Part shown: piece after piece, positions 45,526 through 54,623 of the stretch
How positions within the stretch are numbered: position 1 is the stretch's first letter
Layout: the number at the start of each line of letters is the position of its first letter
Source of the DNA: Pedobacter yonginensis
Lineage (GTDB): Bacteria > Bacteroidota > Bacteroidia > Sphingobacteriales > Sphingobacteriaceae
NCBI RefSeq assembly: GCF_003173595.1
Contig: NZ_QGNZ01000001.1
Span: 558,001-622,000 of the forward strand
DNA: 64,000 nucleotides
Reading direction: 5' to 3'
The notes under the pieces: model-generated
Seen by the model: the letters and a program-made list of their open reading frames with translations, nothing else
The model's database searches: none
What the model was told of the DNA's origin: nothing
Position numbers and translations under genes: made by a program

Positions 45526-46885
45526 AGCCGATTCTAAGAAACGAGGCAGAACCTTTCTCTACCCCAAAAAGCCATTTGGCAAATTGTACGCCAAGCGGAA
45601 ATGGGTAAGTTACATTCTGTTGGTATTTTTGTTTGCCTGTCCGTTTTTAAAGCTGAATGGCGAGCAATGGGTACTCCTCAATTTTATAGAACGCAAGTTT
45701 GTATTTTTTGGGTTGATTTTTACGCCGCAGGATTTCTATCTTTTTGCCCTAGCCATGCTCATTTTCATCATGTTCATCGTCTGTTTTACGGTGGTATTGG
45801 GAAGATTATGGTGTGGATGGGCATGTCCGCAAACTATTTTTATGGAAATGGTTTTTAGAAGAATTGAATATTGGATTGAGGGCGACGCCAATAAACAACG
45901 AAAATTAGATGAATCGCCATGGAACGGTGAGAAAATTTTAAAGAAGGGGGCAAAGCACTTTCTATTTTTGCTCATTTCTTTTGCCATAGCCAATACTTTT
46001 TTGGCATACATGATTGGGTCTGACGTGCTCATTCGAATCATCACCGAACCGGTTTCTGGTCATGTGTCTGGCTTTATCTCCATTTGGCTTTTCACCTTTA
46101 TTTTTTATGGCGTATTTGCCTATGTGCGCGAAGTAGTTTGTACGGTAATTTGTCCTTATGGACGTTTACAAGGGGTTTTGTTGGATAACCAGAGTTTGGT
46201 TGTGGCTTACGATTTTACCAGAGGAGAGCCTCGCGGTCGGTTGCAAAAGGAGGTAAGTGCTAACTCGCCGCATGGCGATTGTATAGATTGTGAATTGTGC
46301 GTGCAGGTGTGTCCAACAGGCATCGACATTAGGCAGGGAACACAATTGGAATGCGTAAACTGCACCGCCTGTATCGATTCTTGCAACGAAGTGATGCTCA
46401 AAATCGGAAAGCCTAAAAACCTCATCGGTTTCTTCAATCAAGATTACATTAATGAAAGGAAGCCCTATAAAATCAGCTTAAAATCGTACGGCTATGCTGC
46501 GGTGTTGTTTGTGGTGTTGATGGTTTTCTCCTCTCTAATTTATAAAAGGGAAGATGTACAAACTACCGTGTTGCGTGCCAGTGGAACTTTATACCAAAAT
46601 CGTGGAGCAGATAAAATCAGCAATTTGTATAATGCCGAACTCACCAATAAAACCAATAAGCCCTTAAAATTCACTTTCAGATCGAAAAACAACGCAGATG
46701 AAATTGATTTCATTCAAAAATCTGATCTATTGCCGAAGGAGGGATCAACACATCTAACTTTTTTTTTAGTCAGAAAAAATAAATCCATTAAAGAGTATAA
46801 AAGCGAAGCCGTGTTCGAAATCGTTGTAAACGGGGAAGTTTTGAGCACCGCTACAACGAGTTTTTTCGCACCGGAAGGGAATTAG
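45512..46885 (+). CDS. ccoG: CcoG cbb3 oxidase accessory protein (iron-sulfur, copper-related)
   Basis: The 457-residue membrane protein has about five helices and two [4Fe-4S] motifs, CIDCELCVQVCP and CVNCTACIDSC, plus the FixG-type WCGWACPQTIFMEMVFR segment and an Ig-like C-terminal domain. Known CcoG proteins reduce Cu(II) for delivery to the oxidase. It overlaps ccoP by 14 bp. Confidence 0.96.
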   Translation: MLKNKADSKKRGRTFLYPKKPFGKLYAKRKWVSYILLVFLFACPFLKLNGEQWVLLNFIERKFVFFGLIFTPQDFYLFALAMLIFIMFIVCFTVVLGRLWCGWACPQTIFMEMVFRRIEYWIEGDANKQRKLDESPWNGEKILKKGAKHFLFLLISFAIANTFLAYMIGSDVLIRIITEPVSGHVSGFISIWLFTFIFYGVFAYVREVVCTVICPYGRLQGVLLDNQSLVVAYDFTRGEPRGRLQKEVSANSPHGDCIDCELCVQVCPTGIDIRQGTQLECVNCTACIDSCNEVMLKIGKPKNLIGFFNQDYINERKPYKISLKSYGYAAVLFVVLMVFSSLIYKREDVQTTVLRASGTLYQNRGADKISNLYNAELTNKTNKPLKFTFRSKNNADEIDFIQKSDLLPKEGSTHLTFFLVRKNKSIKEYKSEAVFEIVVNGEVLSTATTSFFAPEGN

Positions 46886-47185
46886 CTAATTATAGAATGA
46901 CTGAATTAGAAAATGACTGAATGATAGAATGATTTAATTAGAAAATGAGAGAATTAGCTAATTAGCGAATGAGACAGGCCATTTGCAAAAAAATCCAACC
47001 ATTCACTCATTCAAACTTCAATCATTCAAAATTCAATCACTCAAAACTCTATCATTCACTCATTCAAAATTCAATCATTCAAAACTCAATCATTCAAAAC
47101 TCTATCATTCACTCATTCAAAATTCACTCATTCAATCATTCAAAATTCACTCATTCAAACTTCAATCATTCAAAATTCAAAAAGC
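46886..47185. repeat. Low-complexity repeats splitting ccoG from ccoH
   Basis: About 90 bp of degenerate GAATGACTGAATTAG-type repeats are followed by about 190 bp of ATTCAATCATTCAAAATTC/ATTCACTCATTC-type repeats, roughly the reverse complement of the first kind. Two long frames run through this (His/Ser/Lys/Phe-rich) because the unit lacks stops; the real ccoH start is after it. Confidence 0.85.
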
Positions 47186-47192
47186 TACATCT

Positions 47193-47621
47193 ATGAACTG
47201 GGGTACAAAAATATTGTTGGGCATGCTTACATTCATGTTGTTTATTGTGTGCATGGTGGTGTATATGTTTCATCTCCATGGGCGGGATGCTTTAATTGAA
47301 GAAAATTATTACGAAAAAGGGATCAATTACAATGCAGAATACGATGCCAAACAGAATGTTTTAAACGATCATGCTCAGCCAATCGTTACGGTTACCAAAA
47401 ACCAAATCATCATTCAACTTAAAGAAGAAGCAAGTTATAATTTGGTTCTGATGCGTCCGTCAAACAGCATGGATGATGTTAAAATAAAGGGGAATACAAC
47501 TGGCAGTGCAAATCTTATTTTGGTAAACAAAACAAAATTGGCCAAGGGAATGTGGTTCCTAAATTTGCAATGGCGCGCTGGCAAAAAAGATTATCTATTT
47601 AAAAATAACATCACCCTGTAA
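47193..47621 (+). CDS. ccoH: CcoH/FixH family cbb3 assembly protein
   Basis: The 142-residue protein has one N-terminal helix (TKILLGMLTFMLFIVCMVVYMF) and a periplasmic domain beginning DALIEENYYEKGINYNAEYDAKQN, the FixH signature. The ATG at 47193 is chosen; extending upstream would only add repeat-coded residues. Its stop overlaps the next start (TAATG). FixH/CcoH aids insertion and stability of the oxidase. Confidence 0.93.
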   Translation: MNWGTKILLGMLTFMLFIVCMVVYMFHLHGRDALIEENYYEKGINYNAEYDAKQNVLNDHAQPIVTVTKNQIIIQLKEEASYNLVLMRPSNSMDDVKIKGNTTGSANLILVNKTKLAKGMWFLNLQWRAGKKDYLFKNNITL

Positions 47622-48319
47622 TGGATTATCTAGCATTGGCTTTTTTTATGGGTTTATTCGGAAGCTTGCATTGCGCTATTATGTGCGGTCCGATTATGCT
47701 GGGCATGCCTTTTAAAAAGCAGAATGTGTTAGAAAGTGGACTTCAGCTTCTGCTTTATCAGTTTGGCAGGGTGTTGATTTATACGCTTTTAGGGGTGATG
47801 GTTGGCGCTTTAGGTACAAGCATTAAAGTTTTCAGCAACCAAAAAACACTCAGCTTGGTAATTGGGCTGGTATTAATTGTGTTTACGGCACTTCAATTTA
47901 GTAGAGCGTACAGGTCTCGCTTTCAGAAAATTCAGCTAAAAACCTTAAATCCGATTAGCAAATGGATGGGTAAAGTATTTAATTTGCCTGTGTGGGGTTT
48001 GTTTGCAGGTATGCTTAACGGATTAATTCCCTGTGGCATGGTTTACCTCGCTTTGGCTACTGCGTTAAATACGGGCAGCATAAAATCTGGTGCGGTTTTT
48101 ATGTTCCTTTTTGGCCTGGGTACCACACCATTAATGATGATGATTTCGCTGGGCGGCATATTCTTGAAAAAATACATTCGTTTTAATACCCAAAAACTGG
48201 TGCCCTGGTTTATGTTTTTTATGGGACTGCTGTTGGTTTTAAGAGCTGCAGATTTGGGCATCCCGTTTTTATCGCCAATAACCACCAATACTTACGGACA
48301 CACACTAGAGTGTAAGTAA
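47621..48319 (+). CDS. TauE/SafE-like (DsbD_2/UreH-type) membrane protein of the cbb3 cluster
   Basis: The 232-residue protein has six helices and starts with ALAFFMGLFGSLHCAIMCGPIML, the signature of the DsbD_2/UreH group with a conserved HC-x-x-M-C motif. A second half-repeat holds MLNGLIPCGMVYLALATALNTG. It is translationally coupled to ccoH (TAATG). In other bacteria homologues sit in cco clusters, and copper or electron transfer during oxidase assembly is inferred. Confidence 0.9.
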   Translation: MDYLALAFFMGLFGSLHCAIMCGPIMLGMPFKKQNVLESGLQLLLYQFGRVLIYTLLGVMVGALGTSIKVFSNQKTLSLVIGLVLIVFTALQFSRAYRSRFQKIQLKTLNPISKWMGKVFNLPVWGLFAGMLNGLIPCGMVYLALATALNTGSIKSGAVFMFLFGLGTTPLMMMISLGGIFLKKYIRFNTQKLVPWFMFFMGLLLVLRAADLGIPFLSPITTNTYGHTLECK

Positions 48320-48469
48320 ATGTCTTCGAGATTTAAAACAATATCTTTCAAAACTTGTCTGTCCCTCCAAAATTTCGATAATAGATTTTGTTTTTCAGGG
48401 GTAAAACATTGTGTAGCTTCAGCTGTTACATAAACGTCCAAAAAATTGTTTAATCCTTATTATCGCCAC

Positions 48470-50131
48470 ATGACTACTATCGACCTTCTTGGGTACACAC
48501 CCGATTCTAAATACAATACATCAGTTGCTTATTTTTCTATGGAATTTGCAATCGATCAATCCTTAAAAATTTACAGTGGGGGCTTGGGCTTCCTGTCTGG
48601 ATCACATTTGCGCAGTGCTTATGAGTTAAAACAGAACCTCATTGGCATCGGCATGCTTTGGAAATATGGCTACTACGATCAGGTTCGCGATCGCGATAAT
48701 AATATGGTTTCTACATTTATTGAAAAGGACTATTCCTTTTTAGAAGATACCGGAATTGTTTTTTCAGTTCCTGTTCACAGCACTACGGTTAAAGTGAAAG
48801 CTTATCTGTTAAAACCCGAAACCTTTTGTTCTGCACCTTTATTTTTACTGAGTACAGATTTGCCAGAGAATGATGAAGTGAGCAAAAGCATTACGCATCG
48901 CTTATACGATCCTAACGAAGCCACCCGAATTGCACAATCAATTATTCTAGGCATTGGCGGCGGATTACTTTTAGAGCAACTGAACATTACACCCGACATT
49001 TACCACATGAACGAGGGGCATGCCGTTCCGCTTAATTTCTACCTGTATTCTAAATTTCAAAATCTAGAAGAAATTAAAAAACGGATGGTTTTTACCACGC
49101 ATACGCCTGAGGTAGCGGGTAATGAAGAACACGACTATGCACTTTTGAAAGAGATGTCGTTTTTTTATCACCTTCAAGATCATGAGGTTAAACACATTCT
49201 TGGCCTTGAGGGCGATAAATTTAATTATACCCTGGCCGCACTTAAATTTTCTGGCAGAGCCAATGGCGTTTCTAAGTTACATGGCGAGGTGGCGAGAGAA
49301 ATGTGGGGCGCTTACGATGGCATTTGCGAAATCACCTCCATTACCAATGCGCAAAACCAACACTATTGGCAAGACGCAACATTAGCCGAGTCCATCAAAA
49401 CGGGCGATCAGCAGGGTATAACCGCCCGAAAAAAGGAGATGAAATCCTTACTGTTCAAAGAAGTGGCCAACCAAACCGGTAAATTATTTGATGAAAATGT
49501 GTTAACCTTGGTTTGGGCAAGGCGATTTGCAGCCTACAAAAGAGCCGACCTTTTGATGCACGATTGGGATCGATTTTTAGCTTTATTGAAACAAACCGAA
49601 CATCCCATACAAATTATCTGGGCTGGAAAACCCTATCCTGAAGATACAGGAGCAAACAAAATTTTCAATGATATTATAAGTAAAACGAAGTCTTTCGCCA
49701 ATTGCGCCGTACTCGTAGGTTACGAACTTGGATTATCAGATTTACTCAAAAAAGGAACAGATGTTTGGTTAAACAATCCAAAAATGTATCGGGAAGCTTC
49801 GGGCACGAGTGGTATGACTGCCGTGATGAATGCTGCAATTAATCTCTCTATACCAGATGGTTGGATTCCTGAATTTGCCTTGGACGGTGAAAACTGTTTT
49901 ATTATCGAGCCAGCATCGAAAGATCTTTCTGAAGCCGATCGCGATGTAAAAGAAACTGCCAACTTAATGGATGTACTGGAACAAAAGGTTTTACCAACTT
50001 ATTACCAGCAGCCAGAACAGTGGAATGCCATGATTTTAAAAGCCATTGATGGTGTAATACCTGAATTCGAATCCGCACGCATGGCCAAAGAATATTATGA
50101 AATGATGTACGATAAAACGGATTTAAGTTAA
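48470..50131 (+). CDS. glgP: Glycogen-phosphorylase-like (GT35) protein lacking the PLP lysine
   Basis: The 553-residue protein matches the short alpha-glucan phosphorylases (VAYFSMEFAIDQSLKIYSGGLG, HMNEGHAVPLNFYLY, FTTHTPEVAGNEEHDY, VWARRFAAYKRADLL, YREASGTSGM). Known phosphorylases use phosphate to release glucose-1-phosphate with PLP bound to a lysine in the motif GT-G-x-M-K. Here the DNA reads ATG ACT, giving Thr450 instead of Lys. Either PLP is held differently or the enzyme has changed activity. The ATG at 48470 is preferred to a TTG eight codons earlier. Confidence 0.88.
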   Translation: MTTIDLLGYTPDSKYNTSVAYFSMEFAIDQSLKIYSGGLGFLSGSHLRSAYELKQNLIGIGMLWKYGYYDQVRDRDNNMVSTFIEKDYSFLEDTGIVFSVPVHSTTVKVKAYLLKPETFCSAPLFLLSTDLPENDEVSKSITHRLYDPNEATRIAQSIILGIGGGLLLEQLNITPDIYHMNEGHAVPLNFYLYSKFQNLEEIKKRMVFTTHTPEVAGNEEHDYALLKEMSFFYHLQDHEVKHILGLEGDKFNYTLAALKFSGRANGVSKLHGEVAREMWGAYDGICEITSITNAQNQHYWQDATLAESIKTGDQQGITARKKEMKSLLFKEVANQTGKLFDENVLTLVWARRFAAYKRADLLMHDWDRFLALLKQTEHPIQIIWAGKPYPEDTGANKIFNDIISKTKSFANCAVLVGYELGLSDLLKKGTDVWLNNPKMYREASGTSGMTAVMNAAINLSIPDGWIPEFALDGENCFIIEPASKDLSEADRDVKETANLMDVLEQKVLPTYYQQPEQWNAMILKAIDGVIPEFESARMAKEYYEMMYDKTDLS

Positions 50132-50264
50132 ATGCTGTGTCGTTGGTCTGTCGCAAAGCAACTATTTAATGCAAATAATTAAAGATGAAGGGATTAATGC
50201 TAAACCTTAATGAATCCATTACATTCAGTTTAAATTGTTTTATTCCGATTAACGGTTAATTCAC

Positions 50265-50272
50265 TAATTTTG
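50265..50272 (+). promoter_or_regulatory. Candidate -7 promoter element (TAATTTTG) before the kinase at 50384
   Basis: TAATTTTG matches TAnnTTTG, 111 bp upstream of the start codon. No TGA-N6-TCA palindrome lies at the spacing seen for the cbb3 promoters, so this gene is probably not in that regulon. Confidence 0.4.
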
Positions 50273-50383
50273 GCCCTTAATACCCTTTGCTTGGCATTCA
50301 GAACACCGATAAGGTAGGGAAAGTAATAGGCTACTTCTCCCATGTAAATATGGAATTGGGCTTATTTATTCCTTCAAAACAAT

Positions 50384-51748
50384 ATGGCGAAAATCACTAA
50401 TTTGAATTTTCTTTTTCCTCCAGATACAAATGGGAAAACAAACATTTGGTTTACACTAATTGGTAATCCAAATCAATTTTCTTTAGAAAGGCGGGTATTT
50501 CATTCTGTTAGCATTGGCCTAATTGCGCTAGCTTTAATTTATGCACCTTACAATTTGTTTGCGGGTTTATACGTCGGTTCTGTTTCTGCTTTAGGCATTA
50601 GTTTATTCATCTTTCAACAATATTACTACTCTAGGTTTAAGGATAAACCACACAACAATACCCTTTTCGGATTAATGGGATTGTTGGCTTTCGGAATTAA
50701 TTATTTCGCAATTGCTGGCATTAATGGCTCAACCGACATCATTTGGCCTGCCTATTTGTTGGTTTTATTGGTTATTTCGCCTTATGAACAACATTTGAAA
50801 TGGTTGGCAATCTATTTATTGTGGTTTTTTGCCATACATACGCTTGGCTACTATTATCCTGAATTGATTAAATACCCTTTTGCTACCGTGCAGGGGCAAT
50901 TTATCGATCGAATGACCGCTTTTCCATTGCCTGTTTTTGTGATCTATATCATTGTTAGGTTTATTAGGCGCAGTTACGATTTAGAGCGCATGGACGCTCA
51001 GCGCAAAGCAGTTGCGATAGAAAGCAGCAAGGAGGAAATTTTGCGTCAGAAAGAGGAGCTAGAACAACGCAGTTTGGAAAAAGACAATTTGATGTCGATC
51101 ATATCTCACGACGTGAGGGCACCTTTAGTAAATATTCAAAGTTACCTTAGCCTCTTAAATAAAAACGTGCTAAATGTCGAAGATCAGCGTTCGATTCAGC
51201 AATCTTTGGAGAGTGCTACCAACCATACCATAACCATGCTTTCTAATTTGTTAAACTGGTCAAAATCTCAAATGGGTGGATCTGTAGTACAGTTGGAGGC
51301 AATAAATGTACTGCAAGTGCTAGAAAGTACTATAGAGATGGGAACGGTGTTTGCCACAAAAAAGGGCATTACATTTTCTAACACCATCCCTTCCCATTTA
51401 AGGGTAGTGGCCGATGTAGATATGCTACAAATTGTGGTACGAAACCTCATTAACAATGCCGTGAAGTTTACACCGAACGGTGGTACGATTAGTATAGCTG
51501 CCGAGGTGGTATACAATGCCTGTGAAATTACCATAACCGATAATGGGAGGGGGATTGCACCAAGCGATCAGGCTAATATTTTTTCAATAAAGGCGGGCGC
51601 GACCTACGGGACGAATAACGAAAAAGGCGTTGGATTGGGTTTAGTTTTATGTAAAGAATTTATAGAGCGTATGGGCGGTAAAATCGGATTTGAAAGTATT
51701 GTAAATGAGGGTTCTAAATTTTTCATTTCACTACCCCTAGCGGAGTAA
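50384..51748 (+). CDS. Membrane-bound sensor histidine kinase
   Basis: The 454-residue kinase has about six helices in residues 40-195, with no large outside domain. A coiled coil (about 198-235) leads to the H box SIISHDVRAPLVNIQ (His242), an N box NLINNAVKFTPNGG and ATP motifs DNGRGIAP and GVGLGLVLCKEF. No response regulator is adjacent, so it is an orphan. The input helices may detect a membrane or intracellular signal; nothing more can be said. Confidence 0.94.
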   Translation: MAKITNLNFLFPPDTNGKTNIWFTLIGNPNQFSLERRVFHSVSIGLIALALIYAPYNLFAGLYVGSVSALGISLFIFQQYYYSRFKDKPHNNTLFGLMGLLAFGINYFAIAGINGSTDIIWPAYLLVLLVISPYEQHLKWLAIYLLWFFAIHTLGYYYPELIKYPFATVQGQFIDRMTAFPLPVFVIYIIVRFIRRSYDLERMDAQRKAVAIESSKEEILRQKEELEQRSLEKDNLMSIISHDVRAPLVNIQSYLSLLNKNVLNVEDQRSIQQSLESATNHTITMLSNLLNWSKSQMGGSVVQLEAINVLQVLESTIEMGTVFATKKGITFSNTIPSHLRVVADVDMLQIVVRNLINNAVKFTPNGGTISIAAEVVYNACEITITDNGRGIAPSDQANIFSIKAGATYGTNNEKGVGLGLVLCKEFIERMGGKIGFESIVNEGSKFFISLPLAE

Positions 51749-51932
51749 ATTGGGGTGTAACTCCACTTAGATTCGATCATCAAAAGCACCGGTATTTTGG
51801 CTTTCGGTAGAAATAGCGCTCAGAATACCGACAAGGCTTGGCAGAAGAGTTGATAATTGCTTGCCTGCTGAAGCAGAGACAATCCATAATCACAAATTCA
51901 CTCAATCAATAGCCAATTAAAGCCCCATGGTT

Positions 51933-52646
51933 TTAATCGCCTATTTTCTCAAACAGCAGGAAATGTTGCAGCGGTAAGAAGCTTCCATTCTTCACCAACT
52001 TAAAGCCAGCAGCTTGCATTTCTTTTTTCACCTGCTTTACGCTCATTTTATGTTCTGGTTTTATGGCCACCGTTGGGTCTTCCTCCTTGTATTCGAGTAA
52101 CAGCAGTTGACCATTGGGTTTGAGCGCACGTTTTAATGACTTTAGATATTCTGCGGGGTATTCCAATTCATGGTAAACATCCACCATAAAAGCCAAATCG
52201 ATCGACTGATCGGGCAAATTCGGTGCTTTTTCGCTGCCTTTAATCACTTGCACATTGGCAAGTCGATCATCTGTTGCTTTCTTCTTCAAGTACGCAATCG
52301 CATCATCCTGAATTTCTACCGCGAATATTTTGCCCTTTGGAATGCGCTGAGCCACCCGAAAGGTGTAAAACCCCGAACCTGCGCCAATATCGGCCACCAC
52401 ACTATTGCTTTTTAGTGGCAGAGCAGCCAAGGCCATATTGGTATTTTCTTCCTGCGTACGGCTATTGCGTTCTAGCCAATCCACACCCTCAAAACTCATC
52501 ACATGCGCAATCTCTCTCCCCATGTAAACCTTTCCTATGCCATTGGCAGAAGGCTTTTTGTACACATAAGGCGATTGATTTTGAGCAAAAACCGTTTGAA
52601 AAGCGATTATTAGGTAAAAGAACATAAGAAGCCGAGGGGTTTTCAT
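51933..52646 (-). CDS. SAM-dependent methyltransferase with a signal peptide
   Basis: The 237-residue class I methyltransferase has motif I VADIGAGSGFYTFRVA, an acidic end of strand 2 (FAVEIQDD) and post-I/III motifs (FMVDVYHELEYP, LLLLEYKEED). The first 21 residues (MKTPRLLMFFYLIIAFQTVFA) look like a Sec signal peptide, odd for an enzyme needing cytoplasmic SAM. It may be anchored facing inward or be wrongly started, though no better Met lies before motif I except at MGREIAHVM (about residue 42). The substrate is unknown. Confidence 0.88.
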   Translation of the reverse strand: MKTPRLLMFFYLIIAFQTVFAQNQSPYVYKKPSANGIGKVYMGREIAHVMSFEGVDWLERNSRTQEENTNMALAALPLKSNSVVADIGAGSGFYTFRVAQRIPKGKIFAVEIQDDAIAYLKKKATDDRLANVQVIKGSEKAPNLPDQSIDLAFMVDVYHELEYPAEYLKSLKRALKPNGQLLLLEYKEEDPTVAIKPEHKMSVKQVKKEMQAAGFKLVKNGSFLPLQHFLLFEKIGD

Positions 52647-52928
52647 AATAATTTGATTTATAGGAGGAACGAGTGGGAGCGGGAAAAAGTTTGAGATTCT
52701 TTATTTTTGCTTTGGTTGAATGATGGACAGATGTAGCCTTGGTTTTCTCACTAAAAGTGAATAACATTATAATAAGAAGTTGTCAGTCCTTTAAAATTTA
52801 AACGAAAGAGGTAGCTGTTGGTTACATAAGTTTTTAAAACTTTGAACTGTGTAACTTCTACAGATAGCCAAATTAGGCTTTAACGTGCTGAAACTAAGAT
52901 TTACGCACAGACCTATTTACCAAGAAGC

Positions 52929-53495
52929 ATGAATTGGAGTGATTTTATGAGAACAGAAATTAATATTTTATCAGACAGAGAAATTAAGATTTGGGATTAT
53001 GCCGAATCTCAAACAGGAACGATGGAATTGGTAACCGAAAAACTTTCCAGAGAAGGGATATTCGAGCAATATCGGAATATTCATAAATCGTATCTTAACC
53101 TCTTTTTTAGGAGTGATGAAGAACCAATAAAGCTTGAAACCTTAAAGCGGCTGATATTTTTAAATTGGTATGCTCAGGTGGAGCCCAGTTGTTATACAGG
53201 AATTGAGGATCTCGATAATGCAACCGTATTTGATTCGTATTCCATTTTAAATCAATATTTAATCGATGGAAAAATCGATGAAGAATTTATGTGGATGTTG
53301 TCTTTTTATTCCAGTTGGGACTACACGATACTTCCATTTTCAGAAAATAAACTTGAAGCCTTAACTGCATTTGTAAAAGGGGTAGATACTTCCGTTTTAA
53401 GTTGCCCTAAAAATTTGTTGCCAAAAGGCGTAATGGGTAATAGGGGACAGATGGGGATTTATTGGATCAGTATGTCAGTTGAAAAGTTGAATTAA
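52929..53495 (+). CDS. Hypothetical protein of the accessory island
   Basis: A 188-residue acidic, aromatic-rich, soluble protein (ESQTGTMELVTEKLSREG, FLNWYAQVEPSCYTG, MWMLSFYSSWDYTILPF). I recognise no domain; the composition is like many immunity or accessory proteins, but that is only an impression. The start at 52929 has an alternative at 52947. It is the first gene of the segment between the methyltransferase and tRNA-Lys. Confidence 0.65.
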   Translation: MNWSDFMRTEINILSDREIKIWDYAESQTGTMELVTEKLSREGIFEQYRNIHKSYLNLFFRSDEEPIKLETLKRLIFLNWYAQVEPSCYTGIEDLDNATVFDSYSILNQYLIDGKIDEEFMWMLSFYSSWDYTILPFSENKLEALTAFVKGVDTSVLSCPKNLLPKGVMGNRGQMGIYWISMSVEKLN

Positions 53496-53774
53496 TTAAG
53501 GCACATGCTTGATGCCTCTTGATAGTGTGGAAAAGCAGCGTATCTCGGAATTTATTAAAGAAATGCAATTTTACCTTTTAAAACTAAATTTTATAAGGTA
53601 CTTTCTTAAAAAACCAGTAAGCGAAGACTTTAGCTATTAAGGTTAATATACCATTTGACGCTAAACGGGCAGATCAGCTTTACCTTTGCAATCAAAAACA
53701 AAATCTGTTATGGAAGGGACAAAGGCGCTATTTCAAGAATAATAATATCTTATCTTTATCCCTAAACTAACGCT

Positions 53775-54572
53775 ATGCAAACTCTACAAATTGAAGACGA
53801 TAATTTTTATAAATGCTGTTTCACTTTAGGCCCTGAAGACATTTACAAACTCGACCTGGAAGACAACGGCCCGATAACCAATGTCATCGCAGGAATTGAT
53901 AAACACTGCTATGGAACCAAATTATACGATGATGAGCAGGGAGTCACGATGGAAATTTTTTATATCAATGGAGAAAGGGAACTTCGAGGGGATATTTTAC
54001 AACTCGATATTTATGACAAACAATACTACGAACTGTTATTCCGTTTTTGCGATATGTTGGCAAAAGACTATCCTGGAGTCGACGCGATAGGAGCATTCAA
54101 TACTTTCCAAAAGAAACTACGTGGTTTTTTAGAAAAGTTAAAATTCTGTACAGTTTCTAGCTTAGAGCTTAAGGTTTTCAAAGGACGTCACACAGTAATG
54201 ATGAGTTCGGCAAAACGGGGGGTCATTAAGCTGGATTTCATCGATCCAAAGGAATTCTATAGGGATTTTTTCGATAACACATCAGATAACCCTATTGAAA
54301 GAGGTAAAGAATACGTGTATTTGATGGTCAATACCGATACTGGCCTAATCAAAATCGGCAAATGCATCGACCCAATTTATAGAGAAAGAACCCTCCATTC
54401 TAAAGAACCGACTGTCCATCTGATTGCCCTATGGTGCTGTGGTCAGCAGATAGAAAAAGAATTACACAAAAAATTTTACCAAAAACGTGTAAGAGGAGAA
54501 TGGTTCAGGCTAACTATTCCAGATTTGGTTACGCTTGAAAAAATAATGATCACCAAAGTTTCACCTAATTGA
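53775..54572 (+). CDS. MUG113 / T5orf172 (GIY-YIG superfamily) domain protein
   Basis: The 265-residue protein has an unrecognised N-terminal part (1-185) and a C-terminal GIY-YIG-related domain: EYVYLMVNTDTGLIKIGKC, RTLHSKEPTVHLIALWCC, then IEKELHKKFYQKRVRGEWFRL. MUG113/T5orf172 domains occur in phage and accessory proteins and keep Tyr, Arg, Glu and His residues for a nuclease-like site. The nearby FtsZ-Mrr gene suggests a defence context (inference). Confidence 0.85.
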   Translation: MQTLQIEDDNFYKCCFTLGPEDIYKLDLEDNGPITNVIAGIDKHCYGTKLYDDEQGVTMEIFYINGERELRGDILQLDIYDKQYYELLFRFCDMLAKDYPGVDAIGAFNTFQKKLRGFLEKLKFCTVSSLELKVFKGRHTVMMSSAKRGVIKLDFIDPKEFYRDFFDNTSDNPIERGKEYVYLMVNTDTGLIKIGKCIDPIYRERTLHSKEPTVHLIALWCCGQQIEKELHKKFYQKRVRGEWFRLTIPDLVTLEKIMITKVSPN

Positions 54573-54623
54573 ACACCTTTCCTTCTGATACACCCTTGCT
54601 AATACCGATTGAATGCCATAACA

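Noticed and set aside
46969..47196. His/Ser/Lys-rich frames before ccoH
   Set aside because: Both frames come from the ATTCA-type simple repeat, which lacks stop codons. The real ccoH starts at 47193.
48292..48441. 49-codon minus-strand frame starting at TTG
   Set aside because: It reads plausibly (TPEKQNLLSKFWRDRQVLKD) but has no ATG, is preceded closely by a stop and overlaps the end of the TauE/SafE-like gene. Probably chance; homologues would change this view.
50281..51900. Similar short sequences on both sides of the kinase at 50384
   Set aside because: CAGAACACCGATAAGG and CAGAATACCGACAAGG resemble each other (minus-strand LVGILSA-like peptides), but the match is about 14 of 16 bases and no boundary repeat or mobile gene supports an insertion.
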